The notes beneath the pieces were generated by a model that worked only from the letters and a program-made list of their open reading frames with translations, was not told the origin of the DNA and did not search any database. This document shows, in pieces, positions 48,915-56,679 of a stretch of DNA of 64,000 nt. Source of the DNA: Streptomyces sp. CB02980 (lineage in GTDB: Bacteria; Actinomycetota; Actinomycetes; Streptomycetales; Streptomycetaceae); NCBI RefSeq assembly GCF_014451325.2, contig NZ_JACSCH020000003.1, forward strand, positions 372,001 through 436,000, given 5' to 3'. Both the position numbers and the translations under genes were made by a program. Within the stretch, counting starts at the first letter, position 1; each line of letters starts with the position of its first letter.

Positions 48915-49562
48915 ATGCGCATGCTCGTCCTGTCCGCCGCCACCGGCATGTTCGGAACGAACGTCCACATCGTCGCCGCAGGACCGGGAAATCCCTGTCT
49001 CGTCGTCGATCCCGGGCACGACTCCCAGGAGGCGGTCCTGCGGGCCGTCCGCGCCCACCGCCTCGAACCCGAGGCCATCCTCATCACCCACGGCCACATG
49101 GACCACACCTGGGACGCCGTTCCGCTCGCCCGGCACTACGGCGTCCCGGCCTGGATCCACCCGGCCGACCGCTACCAACTCGGCGCTCCCGCCAAGGGGC
49201 TGCCCGACTCGTTCCCCCGCGACCTGCTCGTCGGGCATCCGGACCGGGAGCCCGACGAGGTGCGCGAACTCCCCGAGCGGGGCGGCGAACTGGCCTTCGC
49301 CGCCGGCCCCGTCACCGTGCTGCACACGCCCGGCCACACCAGCGGCTCGGTGATGTTCCGCTTCGACGGCGGCGACGAGCCCCTGCTCGCCACCGGCGAC
49401 ACCCTGCTCGCGAGCGGCCGGGGACGCGCGGACGCGCCGACCGCGAGCCCGACGAGCATGGAGGACTCCCTCCGCCTGGTCACCGGCCTCTGCCCGGAGG
49501 ACACCCGGCTGCTCACCGGGCACGGCCCCACGTCCTTGCTCGGACGGGCGGGAATCCGATGA
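48915..49562 (+). CDS. Metallo-beta-lactamase fold hydrolase (glyoxalase II-like)
   Basis: 215 residues. The zinc motif HGHMDH (H-x-H-x-D-H) lies in EAILITHGHMDHTWDAV, with further ligands in LHTPGHTSGSV and LLATGDTLLASG. Length and layout resemble actinobacterial glyoxalase II-like thioesterases. With the aldo/keto reductase upstream, a joint role in aldehyde or methylglyoxal detoxification is plausible inference. ATG 48915 follows GGAGGT. Confidence 0.88.
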   Translation: MRMLVLSAATGMFGTNVHIVAAGPGNPCLVVDPGHDSQEAVLRAVRAHRLEPEAILITHGHMDHTWDAVPLARHYGVPAWIHPADRYQLGAPAKGLPDSFPRDLLVGHPDREPDEVRELPERGGELAFAAGPVTVLHTPGHTSGSVMFRFDGGDEPLLATGDTLLASGRGRADAPTASPTSMEDSLRLVTGLCPEDTRLLTGHGPTSLLGRAGIR

Positions 49563-49650
49563 CACACACCACCCCCGGGCGCCCGGTGTGACGTTGGTCA
49601 TGGCGTGCGGGAAGGAGCGGGCGCGGACTTGTGTAGAGTGGCACTACCGA

Positions 49651-49724
49651 CGCGGGGTGGAGCAGCTCGGTAGCTCGCTGGGCTCATAACCCAGAGGTCG
49701 CAGGTTCAAATCCTGTCCCCGCTA
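49651..49724 (+). tRNA. Initiator tRNA-fMet (CAT)
   Basis: Full cloverleaf: acceptor CGCGGGG with CCCCGCT, D arm GAGC-AGCTCGGTA-GCTC, anticodon stem CTGGG/CCCAG with loop CTCATAA, T arm GCAGG-TTCAAAT-CCTGT, discriminator A. Position 1 (C) does not pair with position 72 (T), and three G-C pairs end the anticodon stem; both are initiator features. CCA is not encoded. Confidence 0.97.
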
Positions 49725-49731
49725 CGAGAAG

Positions 49732-49761
49732 AAAAGGGCCCGGCATCAGCCGGGCCCTTTT
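49732..49761 (+). terminator. Rho-independent terminator of tRNA-fMet
   Basis: Perfect 13-bp stem AAAAGGGCCCGGC with its complement, loop ATCA, ending in TTTT; 7 bp after the tRNA. Confidence 0.95.
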
Positions 49762-49866
49762 CGCGTTCCTCCGACCCCGGGCTCTGACCCCGGGCTCTGA
49801 CCCCGGCCTCTCCACCGCTCACCCCGCCCGAGGCCACACCGCCTCGTCACATCAGGGGATAAACAA

Positions 49867-49902
49867 AACGGTCGGCATCGTGATCACGATGCCGACCGTT
49901 TC
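49867..49902 (-). terminator. Perfect 36-bp palindrome, terminator of tRNA-Leu
   Basis: AAACGGTCGGCATCGTGA is followed at once by its exact complement, ending in TTT. It begins 5 bp past the tRNA-Leu 3' end on the minus strand and reads equally well in both directions. Confidence 0.88.
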
Positions 49903-49907
49903 ATACT

Positions 49908-49993
49908 GGTGCGCGAGGGGGGAGTTGAACCCCCACGCCCTTTCGGGCACTGGAACCTGAATCCAGCGCGTCTGCCTATTCCGCCACCCGCGC
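49908..49993 (-). tRNA. tRNA-Leu (CAG), CCA encoded
   Basis: Class II tRNA with a long variable arm (GTGCCCG-AAA-GGGCGT). Acceptor GCGCGGG with CTCGCGC (one G-T pair), D arm with GGCGGAATAGGCAGAC, anticodon loop TTCAGGT giving CAG, T arm GGGGG-TTCAACT-CCCCC. Discriminator A then genomic CCA (49908-49910). Confidence 0.96.
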
Positions 49994-50110
49994 ATTGGGT
50001 GTGCTCCGGACTCTCTCACTTTGCGGTGCGAGCGCCTGGCGACATCAGAAGATTAGCACGTCGCAGACCGTGGATTCACATCCGTTGTTTGGCCTCCGCT
50101 CATGCAGACC

Positions 50111-50247
50111 AAGGTGAGGGAGGGACAGATGCGTGGAGGAGGGAAGGAGGGTGGAGGAGGGACCTCAGGAGAAGGAGAGTCGGGAGGGAGGCAGAGGGAT
50201 GAAGAGGAGGAAAGGGGAGAAGAGGGAGGAGGGGCAAGAAGAGGGAT
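50111..50247 (+). other. 137-bp polypurine tract in a 542-bp gene-free gap
   Basis: The gap 49994-50535 holds no convincing gene. From 50111 the plus strand is almost purely G/A (runs such as gaggagggaaggaggg and gaagaggaggaaagggg) for ~137 bp. Then, to ~50350, GC-rich text repeats short blocks like ccggatcgcc and cccgaacc. Such mirror-like purine tracts can form triplex DNA or R-loops. The rest of the gap leads into the fhaA promoter with two DnaA-like boxes. Confidence 0.8.
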
Positions 50248-50385
50248 GCATCACCCTGGACCATCCGGGACCGCCCCGATCCGGCACCGGATCGCCCTCG
50301 AACCGGCCCCGGATCGCCCCGAACCACCCCCGAACCGCCTCCAGACCTCGACCGAGCCCCCGCTCCCACAGCCGGGTGCGGGACA

Positions 50386-50447
50386 CTGTCCACAGGCCGC
50401 CTCTACGATCCTTGGGGAAAGCCTGTGAGAGGTGACACTCGTCCACA
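50386..50447 (+). other. Two DnaA-like boxes upstream of fhaA
   Basis: CTGTCCACA (50386-50394) and TCGTCCACA (50439-50447) fit the relaxed Streptomyces DnaA box, same orientation, about five helical turns apart, 90-150 bp before fhaA. Confidence 0.45.
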
Positions 50448-50535
50448 GGGCAGAGAAGGGGAACCAGCCGATTTCCCGACGCGTGGATACGATCAGTAAG
50501 CAGTACCAGGACGACAACGACGGAGGAGGTGCCCC

Positions 50536-51405
50536 ATGGGAGTCATGAAGCGTTTCGAGCAGCGTCTCGAAGGTCTGGTCAACGGCACCTTCGCCAAGGT
50601 CTTCAAGTCCGAGGTCCAGCCGGTCGAGATCGCGGGCGCACTCCAGCGCGAGTGCGACAACAACGCGCAGATCTGGAACCGCGAGCGGACCGTCGTCCCC
50701 AACGACTTCATCGTGGAGCTGAGCGCGCCGGACTACGAGCGCCTCAGCCCCTACTCGGGTCAGCTCGGCGACGAGCTCGCCGGCCTGGTCAGGGACTACG
50801 CGAAGCAGCAGCGGTACACCTTCATGGGACCGATCAAGGTCAACCTGGAGAAGGCCGAGGACCTCGACACCGGTCTGTACCGCGTCCGCAGCCGCACCCT
50901 GGCGTCGAGTACGTCACAGTCGCAGCCGCCCGCGGGCGGCCAGCAGCAGCCTCACCAGCAGCAGGGCCAGGGACAGGGCCGCGGCGGATACGGGTACCCC
51001 CCGGCCGGCGCCCCGCCCATGCCCGCCTCCCCGCCTCCCGGCGCTCCCGGCCACCGGCCGGCGGCCGCCGCCGCGGGCCGTCCCGCGGCCCCCGGGCCCG
51101 GTACGCACGGGGGAGCGGGCGCCCAGGTGCGCCGCTGGATCGAGATCAACGGCACCCGCCATCAGATCTCCCGCCCGACCCTGGTCCTCGGCCGCAGCAC
51201 CGACGCGGACGTGAGGATCGACGATCCCGGCGTCTCCCGCCGGCACTGCGAGATCCGGACCGGAACGCCCTCGACGATCCAGGATCTGGGTTCCACCAAC
51301 GGCATCGTGGTGGACGGGCAGCACACCACCCGCGCTACGCTCCGCGACGGCTCGCGGATCGTCGTGGGCAGCACCACCATCGTTTACCGGCAAGCCGAAG
51401 GGTGA
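50536..51405 (+). CDS. fhaA: FHA domain protein FhaA with N-terminal DUF3662 domain
   Basis: 289 residues. The N-terminal domain (~1-120: MGVMKRFEQRLEGLVNGTFAK, VQPVEIAGALQRECDNNAQI, VPNDFIVELSAPDYERL) is the DUF3662 domain of mycobacterial FhaA. A Gln/Gly/Pro-rich linker follows, then a C-terminal FHA domain with LVLGRSTDADVRIDD, GVSRRHCEI and DLGSTNGIVVDG, the phosphothreonine-binding residues. In mycobacteria FhaA binds phosphorylated MviN and PknB-pathway proteins to tune peptidoglycan synthesis. ATG 50536 follows GGAGGAGGTG. First gene of the fhaA-to-pknB run. Confidence 0.95.
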   Translation: MGVMKRFEQRLEGLVNGTFAKVFKSEVQPVEIAGALQRECDNNAQIWNRERTVVPNDFIVELSAPDYERLSPYSGQLGDELAGLVRDYAKQQRYTFMGPIKVNLEKAEDLDTGLYRVRSRTLASSTSQSQPPAGGQQQPHQQQGQGQGRGGYGYPPAGAPPMPASPPPGAPGHRPAAAAAGRPAAPGPGTHGGAGAQVRRWIEINGTRHQISRPTLVLGRSTDADVRIDDPGVSRRHCEIRTGTPSTIQDLGSTNGIVVDGQHTTRATLRDGSRIVVGSTTIVYRQAEG

Positions 51406-51415
51406 AGCGGGGGCA

Positions 51416-51940
51416 ATGTCAGAGCTGACCCTGACGGTCATGCGGTTGGGTTTCCTGGCCGTTCTGTGGCTGTTCGTCATCGTGGCCGTCCAGGTCATCC
51501 GCAGCGACCTCTTCGGTACGCGGGTCACCCAGCGCGGGTCACGGCGCCAAGAGGCGCGACCTCAGCAGCAGCAGGCGCGGCAGGCCGCCGCGCCTCCGCA
51601 GCAGCGCGGCCAGCAGAGCGCGGGCGGTGGGCGGCAGCGCCGCGGCGCCCCCACCAAGCTGGTCGTGTCCGAGGGCACCCTCACCGGCACGACCGTCGCC
51701 CTCCAGGGGCAGACGATCACGCTGGGCCGGGCCCATGATTCGACGATCGTGCTGGACGACGACTACGCGTCCAGCAGGCACGCCAGGATCTACCCGGACC
51801 GGGACGGCCAGTGGATCGTCGAGGATCTCGGGTCCACGAACGGCACGTATCTCGACCGGACCCGCCTCACCACCGCCACACCCATTCCGCTGGGCGCGCC
51901 GATCCGCATCGGCAAGACCGTCATCGAGCTGCGGAAGTAG
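51416..51940 (+). CDS. fhaB: FHA domain protein FhaB (FipA)
   Basis: 174 residues. One N-terminal TM helix (LGFLAVLWLFVIVAVQVI, ~11-28), an Arg/Gln-rich linker (~35-75), and a C-terminal FHA domain: ITLGRAHDSTIVLDDDYASSRHARI, DLGSTNGTYLDRTRL. In mycobacteria the homologue is phosphorylated by PknB-type kinases and links FtsZ/FtsQ to division. ATG lies 10 bp after fhaA. Same operon. Confidence 0.94.
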   Translation: MSELTLTVMRLGFLAVLWLFVIVAVQVIRSDLFGTRVTQRGSRRQEARPQQQQARQAAAPPQQRGQQSAGGGRQRRGAPTKLVVSEGTLTGTTVALQGQTITLGRAHDSTIVLDDDYASSRHARIYPDRDGQWIVEDLGSTNGTYLDRTRLTTATPIPLGAPIRIGKTVIELRK

Positions 51941-52013
51941 TGCTACATCATGAATAGGCGCGAGCGGAGCGAGCGAGTCGGGACGGTCCCCGCCACAGGC
52001 CGTGCCGGGCTCC

Positions 52014-52056
52014 CGACCGGAGCGACTGGAGCGACCGGCGTGACCGGAGCGACCGG
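52014..52056. repeat. 9-bp degenerate repeats between fhaB and pstP
   Basis: Five or so copies of (g/a)ccggagcga-type units follow one another in the 179-bp fhaB-pstP gap. An earlier block, GAGCGGAGCGAGCGAG (51963-51978), is related. No stem-loop of terminator quality was seen. Confidence 0.6.
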
Positions 52057-52119
52057 AGGGTGGGCAGTGTGGGTCGAGACCGGCTGTACCCCGATGCAGC
52101 GTCGACAGGGCAGGTGCGC

Positions 52120-53613
52120 ATGACTCTGTCCCTGCGATTCGCCGCGGGCTCGCACAAGGGCATGATCCGCGAGGGCAACGAGGACTCCGGCTACGCCGGC
52201 CCCCGGCTGCTCGCCATCGCCGACGGCATGGGCGGCCAGGCCGCCGGTGAGGTCGCCTCCTCCGAGGTGATCTCCACCCTCGTCACGCTCGACGACGACG
52301 TCCCCGGCTCCGACATCCTCACCTCGCTCGGTACGGCGGTGCAGCGCGCCAACGACCAGCTCCGGATGATGGTCGAGGAGGACCCGCAGCTCGAGGGCAT
52401 GGGCACCACGCTCACCGCCCTGCTGTGGACCGGCCAGCGGCTCGGTCTGGTGCACGTCGGCGACTCGCGCGCCTATCTACTCCGCGACGGTGTGCTGACC
52501 CAGATCACCCAGGACCACACCTGGGTCCAGCGGCTCGTCGACGAGGGCCGGATCACCGAGGAAGAGGCCACCACCCACCCGCAGCGCTCGCTCCTCATGC
52601 GCGCGCTCGGCAGTGGCGACCACGTCGAACCCGACCTCTCCATCCGTGAGGTCCGGGCCGGCGACCGCTACCTGATCTGCTCCGACGGCCTGTCCGGCGT
52701 GGTCTCGCACCAGACGCTCGAGGACACCCTCGCCAGCTACCAGGGCCCGCAGGAGACCGTGCAGGAGCTGATCCAGCTCGCCCTGCGCGGCGGCGGCCCC
52801 GACAACATCACGGTGATCGTCGCCGACGTCCTGGACGTCGACGGCGGCGACACCCTCGCCGGTCACCTCAGCGACACCCCGGTCATCGTGGGCGCGGTCG
52901 CCGAGAACCAGGCCGCCCAGCTGAACGACGGCGGGGCGATGCAGACCCCGGCGGGCCGCGCCTCCGGACTCGGTCGCCCGGCCCCGCACCAGCAGCCGCC
53001 CGCCGGCGGGTTCGGCCCGCCCGGAAGCGGCGACGGCCACGGCTACGGCGGAATGCCCCCGCAGGGCTCCTTCGAGTCGTACACCGACGACGACTTCGTG
53101 AAGCCGCGCAAGGGCCGCAAGTGGCTGAAGCGCTCCTTCTTCCTGATCCTCGTCCTCGCGGTCATCGGCGGCGGGCTGTACGGCGGCTGGCGCTGGACGC
53201 AGACCCAGTACTTCGTCGGGTCCAAGGACCAGCACGTGGCGCTGTACCAGGGCATCAGCCAGGACCTCGCCTGGGTCTCGCTGTCGAAGGTCGAGAAGGA
53301 CCACCCCGAGATCGAACTCAAGTACCTCCCCGCGTACCAGCAGAAGCAGGTCGAGGACACGATCACGGGCGGCAGCCTCGCCAAGGCCGAGACGAAGATC
53401 TCCGAGCTGGCCGTGCAGGCCTCGGCCTGCAAGAAGACCGCGGAGCGCCGCGCGGCCGCCGAGAAGGCGGCCGACCAGGCGAGCAAGCCGCCGGCCGAGA
53501 CGCCGGACGGCACCGCCACCCCTGACTCCAAGCCCACCACAGCCGCTCCGACCCCGGGTCCCACCCTCACCGCGGAGGAGCAGAAGCTGGCCTCGAACTG
53601 CGGCAAGCAGTAA
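52120..53613 (+). CDS. pstP: PP2C Ser/Thr protein phosphatase PstP
   Basis: 497 residues. Cytosolic PP2C domain (~1-240): REGNEDSGYAG and IADGMGGQAAGE (metal Asp), VHVGDSRAYLLRDG, ICSDGLSGVV, GGPDNITVIVADV. A Gly/Pro linker precedes one TM helix (SFFLILVLAVIGGGLYGGW, ~347-365) and a ~130-residue outside domain ending in Pro/Thr repeats. It removes phosphate from PknB, its substrates and FHA partners. ATG 52120 is preferred because PP2C homology starts at TLSLRFAAGSHKG; an in-frame GTG at 52060 is unlikely. Confidence 0.95.
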   Translation: MTLSLRFAAGSHKGMIREGNEDSGYAGPRLLAIADGMGGQAAGEVASSEVISTLVTLDDDVPGSDILTSLGTAVQRANDQLRMMVEEDPQLEGMGTTLTALLWTGQRLGLVHVGDSRAYLLRDGVLTQITQDHTWVQRLVDEGRITEEEATTHPQRSLLMRALGSGDHVEPDLSIREVRAGDRYLICSDGLSGVVSHQTLEDTLASYQGPQETVQELIQLALRGGGPDNITVIVADVLDVDGGDTLAGHLSDTPVIVGAVAENQAAQLNDGGAMQTPAGRASGLGRPAPHQQPPAGGFGPPGSGDGHGYGGMPPQGSFESYTDDDFVKPRKGRKWLKRSFFLILVLAVIGGGLYGGWRWTQTQYFVGSKDQHVALYQGISQDLAWVSLSKVEKDHPEIELKYLPAYQQKQVEDTITGGSLAKAETKISELAVQASACKKTAERRAAAEKAADQASKPPAETPDGTATPDSKPTTAAPTPGPTLTAEEQKLASNCGKQ

Positions 53614-53639
53614 GCACCCGTAGGGGGCCTTTCACCACC

Positions 53640-55061
53640 ATGAGCGTTGTCACCAACACGACCACCATCGGCGCGATCGAGGCGCCGAGCCGCCGCAACA
53701 CCGAGCTGGCGCTGCTGGCGTTCGCCGTCATCATCCCGGTGTTCGCCTACCTCAACGTGGGCCTGGCCATCGACGGCAAGGTCCCGGCCGGCATGCTCGG
53801 GTACGGGCTCGGCCTCGCGCTGCTCGCGGGCGTCGCCCACCTCGTGGTGCGGAAGTGGGCCCCGTACTCGGACCCGCTGCTGCTGCCCCTGGCGACCCTG
53901 CTCAACGGCATGGGCCTGGTGCTGATCTGGCGGCTGGACCAGTCGCCGCGGCTGATCGCGAAGTCCATTCGGGACTTCGGGAGCTTCAGCCCCGACGCAC
54001 CGAAGCAGATGTTGTACTCGGCGATCGGCATCGCCATGTTCGTGGGCGTGTTGCTGCTGCTCAAGGACCACCGCGTCCTCCAGCGCTACACGTACATCTC
54101 CATGGCGGCGGCCCTCGTCCTGCTCCTGCTGCCGCTCGTTCCCGGCCTCGGCACTCCGGTCTACGGTGCCAAGATCTGGATCAACATCGCCGGATTCTCC
54201 ATCCAGCCCGGTGAGTTCGCGAAGATCGTGCTCGCGGTCTTCTTCTCCGGATACCTCATGGTGAAGCGGGACGCCCTCGCGCTGGCCAGCCGCCGCTTCA
54301 TGGGTCTCTACCTGCCGCGCGGACGCGACCTGGGTCCCATCCTCACCATCTGGGCGATCAGCCTCCTCATCCTGATCTTCGAGAACGACCTCGGTACCTC
54401 GCTGCTGTTCTTCGGCATGTTCGTGATCATGCTGTACGTGGCGACGGAGCGGACCAGCTGGATCGTCATGGGCCTGGGCATGTCGGTCGCCGGCGCGGTC
54501 GGCGTGGCCTCCTTCGCAAGCCACGTCCAGGCACGTGTGGACGCCTGGGCCGACCCCTTCGCCTGCGCCAAGACGGTCCCGGCCTGCGACCAGATGACCC
54601 AGGTGCTGATGTCGTTCGGCTCCGGCGGCATCCTCGGCACCGGCCTCGGTCAGGGCAACTCGGACCTCATCGGCTTCGCCGCGAACTCCGACTTCATCTT
54701 CGCCACCGTCGGCGAGGAGCTCGGTCTCGCCGGTGTGATGGTCTTCCTGCTCCTCTACGGGCTGATCATCGAGCGCGGTGTCCGCACGTCCCTCGCCGCC
54801 CGCGACCCCTTCGGCAAGCTGCTCGCGATGGGTCTCTCCGGCGCCTTCGCGCTCCAGATCTTCGTCGTCGCCGGCGGTGTGATGGGTCTCATCCCGCTCA
54901 CCGGTATGACGATGCCGTTCCTCGCGTACGGCGGATCCTCCGTGATCGCCAACTGGGCTCTGATCGGCATCCTGATCCGGATCAGCGACACCGCGCGCCG
55001 TCCCGCGCCCGCTCCCGCCCCGTCACCCGACGCCGAGATGACCCAGGTGGTCCGTCCGTGA
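53640..55061 (+). CDS. rodA: SEDS family peptidoglycan glycosyltransferase RodA/FtsW-like
   Basis: 473 residues, about 12 TM helices. Signature segments: KIWINIAGFSIQPGEFAKIVLAVF (the catalytic-Asp family has this loop), FENDLGTSLLFFGMF with the essential Asp, SFGSGGILGTGLGQG and TGMTMPFLAYGGSSVIANW. SEDS proteins polymerise lipid II and need a class B PBP, here the next gene. ATG lies 26 bp after pstP; its stop overlaps pbpA (GTGA). In Streptomyces this copy is sometimes called ftsW2 or sfr-type. Confidence 0.94.
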   Translation: MSVVTNTTTIGAIEAPSRRNTELALLAFAVIIPVFAYLNVGLAIDGKVPAGMLGYGLGLALLAGVAHLVVRKWAPYSDPLLLPLATLLNGMGLVLIWRLDQSPRLIAKSIRDFGSFSPDAPKQMLYSAIGIAMFVGVLLLLKDHRVLQRYTYISMAAALVLLLLPLVPGLGTPVYGAKIWINIAGFSIQPGEFAKIVLAVFFSGYLMVKRDALALASRRFMGLYLPRGRDLGPILTIWAISLLILIFENDLGTSLLFFGMFVIMLYVATERTSWIVMGLGMSVAGAVGVASFASHVQARVDAWADPFACAKTVPACDQMTQVLMSFGSGGILGTGLGQGNSDLIGFAANSDFIFATVGEELGLAGVMVFLLLYGLIIERGVRTSLAARDPFGKLLAMGLSGAFALQIFVVAGGVMGLIPLTGMTMPFLAYGGSSVIANWALIGILIRISDTARRPAPAPAPSPDAEMTQVVRP

Positions 55062-56524
55062 ACAAGCCGCTGCGTCGGGTCGCGATCTTCTGCGGCCTGC
55101 TCATCCTCGCTCTGCTCCTGCGGGACAACTGGATCCAGTTCGTCCGCGCCGACGAGCTGAACACCCACGCGTCGAACAAGCGTGTCCAGATCGAGCGGTA
55201 CGCCAACGTCCGGGGCAACATCATCGTGGACGGCAAGCCGATCACCGGCTCCGTCGACTCCAAGGACCCGTTCTACAAGTTCAAGCGCACCTACCTCGAC
55301 GGCCCCATGTGGGCCCCGGTCACCGGTTACGCCTCGCAGGCCTACGACGCCAACCAGATCGAGAAGATCGAGGACGGCATCCTCACCGGCAACGACGACC
55401 GGCTCTTCTTCGACCGCACGCTCGCCATGTTCACCGGCGAGAAGAAGAAGGGCGGCGACGTCGTCACCACCCTCAACGGCGCCGCGCAGAAGGCCGCCTT
55501 CGAGGGTCTCGGCAAGAAGACCGGTGCCGTCGTGGCCATCGAGCCGTCGACCGGCAAGATCCTGGCGCTCGCGTCCACCCCCTCGTACGACCCCTCTTCC
55601 TTCGCCGGCTACTCCGCCAAGGACGAGAAGGCCTGGGTGGCCCTGGAGAAGGACAAGAACAAGCCGAAGCAGAACCGCGCGATCCGTGAGATCTACCCGC
55701 CCGGATCCGTCTTCAAGGTCGTGACCGCCGCCGCCGCTCTGGAGAACGGCAAGGTCACGGACATCAACGCGAAGACCGACACCCCCGAGGGCTGGAAGAT
55801 CCCCCTCTCCAACCGGGAGATGATCAACCACGCCAAGGGCTGCGCCAACGCCAGCCTGAAGCATGCCCTCGACATCTCCTGCAACTCGGTGTTCGCGAAG
55901 CTCGGCGACGACGTCGGCCGCGACAAGATGGTGGAGATGGCCGAGAAGTTCGGTTTCAACGCCGAGCAGTTCACCCCGGTCCGGTCCTCCGCCTCGGTCT
56001 ACGACAAGGCGGCCGACCGCGGTGGCAACGCGCTCTCCTCCATCGGCCAGTTCAACACCGCGACCACCCCGCTCCAGATGGCGATGGTCACGGCGGCGAT
56101 CGCCAACGACGGCAAGCTGATGAAGCCGTACATGATCGATGAGCTGCGCGCCCCCAACGTCGACCTGCTCAAGAAGACCGAGCCGGAGGAGATGAGCCGC
56201 CCGGTCTCGCAGGAGAACGCGCAGCTGCTCCAGCAGATGATGGAGAGCGTCGTCACCAACGGCACCGGCGGCAACGCCGACGTGAAGATGGACGGCGTCA
56301 AGGTCGGCGGCAAGACGGGTACGGCCCAGCACGGCGACAAGAACGCGAAGCGCCCCTACGCCTGGTTCATCTCGTACGCGAAGACCGCCGAGGGCTCCCC
56401 GGTCGCGGTCGCCGTGATCGTCGAGGACTCGGAGGGCACCTCGCGTGAGGACATCAGCGGTGGCGGTCTCGCCGCCCCGATCGCGAAGGCCGTGATGAAG
56501 GCGGTCCTGAAGACCCGGGGCTGA
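55058..56524 (+). CDS. pbpA: Class B penicillin-binding protein PbpA
   Basis: 488 residues. Short cytosolic N-terminus, one TM helix (VAIFCGLLILALLL, ~7-20), dimerisation domain, and a transpeptidase domain with nucleophile Ser217 in PPGSVFK (S-x-x-K), SCN in DISCNSVFAKLG (S-x-N) and KTG in GGKTGTAQ. It crosslinks glycan strands made by the adjacent SEDS protein. GTG start overlaps rodA by four bases. A strong hairpin lies between it and pknB. Confidence 0.95.
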   Translation: MNKPLRRVAIFCGLLILALLLRDNWIQFVRADELNTHASNKRVQIERYANVRGNIIVDGKPITGSVDSKDPFYKFKRTYLDGPMWAPVTGYASQAYDANQIEKIEDGILTGNDDRLFFDRTLAMFTGEKKKGGDVVTTLNGAAQKAAFEGLGKKTGAVVAIEPSTGKILALASTPSYDPSSFAGYSAKDEKAWVALEKDKNKPKQNRAIREIYPPGSVFKVVTAAAALENGKVTDINAKTDTPEGWKIPLSNREMINHAKGCANASLKHALDISCNSVFAKLGDDVGRDKMVEMAEKFGFNAEQFTPVRSSASVYDKAADRGGNALSSIGQFNTATTPLQMAMVTAAIANDGKLMKPYMIDELRAPNVDLLKKTEPEEMSRPVSQENAQLLQQMMESVVTNGTGGNADVKMDGVKVGGKTGTAQHGDKNAKRPYAWFISYAKTAEGSPVAVAVIVEDSEGTSREDISGGGLAAPIAKAVMKAVLKTRG

Positions 56525-56566
56525 CGTCTCGGCCCCGTTCGTGCCAGGTACCGGTCAGGTATCAGC

Positions 56567-56603
56567 TACCGGCCCCGGGCGGATCGTCTTCCCGGGGCCG
56601 GTA
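56567..56603. terminator. Hairpin between pbpA and pknB
   Basis: TACCGGCCCCGGG and its exact complement (13 bp) around an 11-nt loop, 43 bp after the pbpA stop and 77 bp before pknB. It could terminate or attenuate operon transcription, leaving pknB partly to its own promoter. Confidence 0.7.
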
Positions 56604-56679
56604 CCGTATCCGCGAACAGCACACACCGCCGGACCACCCATGGGTGCGGTCGGGACAGACGGAGAGGGCTGGATTAGCT

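Noticed and set aside
49651..49993. tRNA pair as integration site of a mobile element
   Set aside because: No integrase, no duplicated tRNA 3' end and no atypical gene content next to either tRNA.
50102..50435. Plus-strand frames of ~100 codons in the purine-rich gap (Gly/Glu/Arg-rich)
   Set aside because: Composition simply reflects the GA-rich tract; no RBS, no domain, and three frames are open at once.
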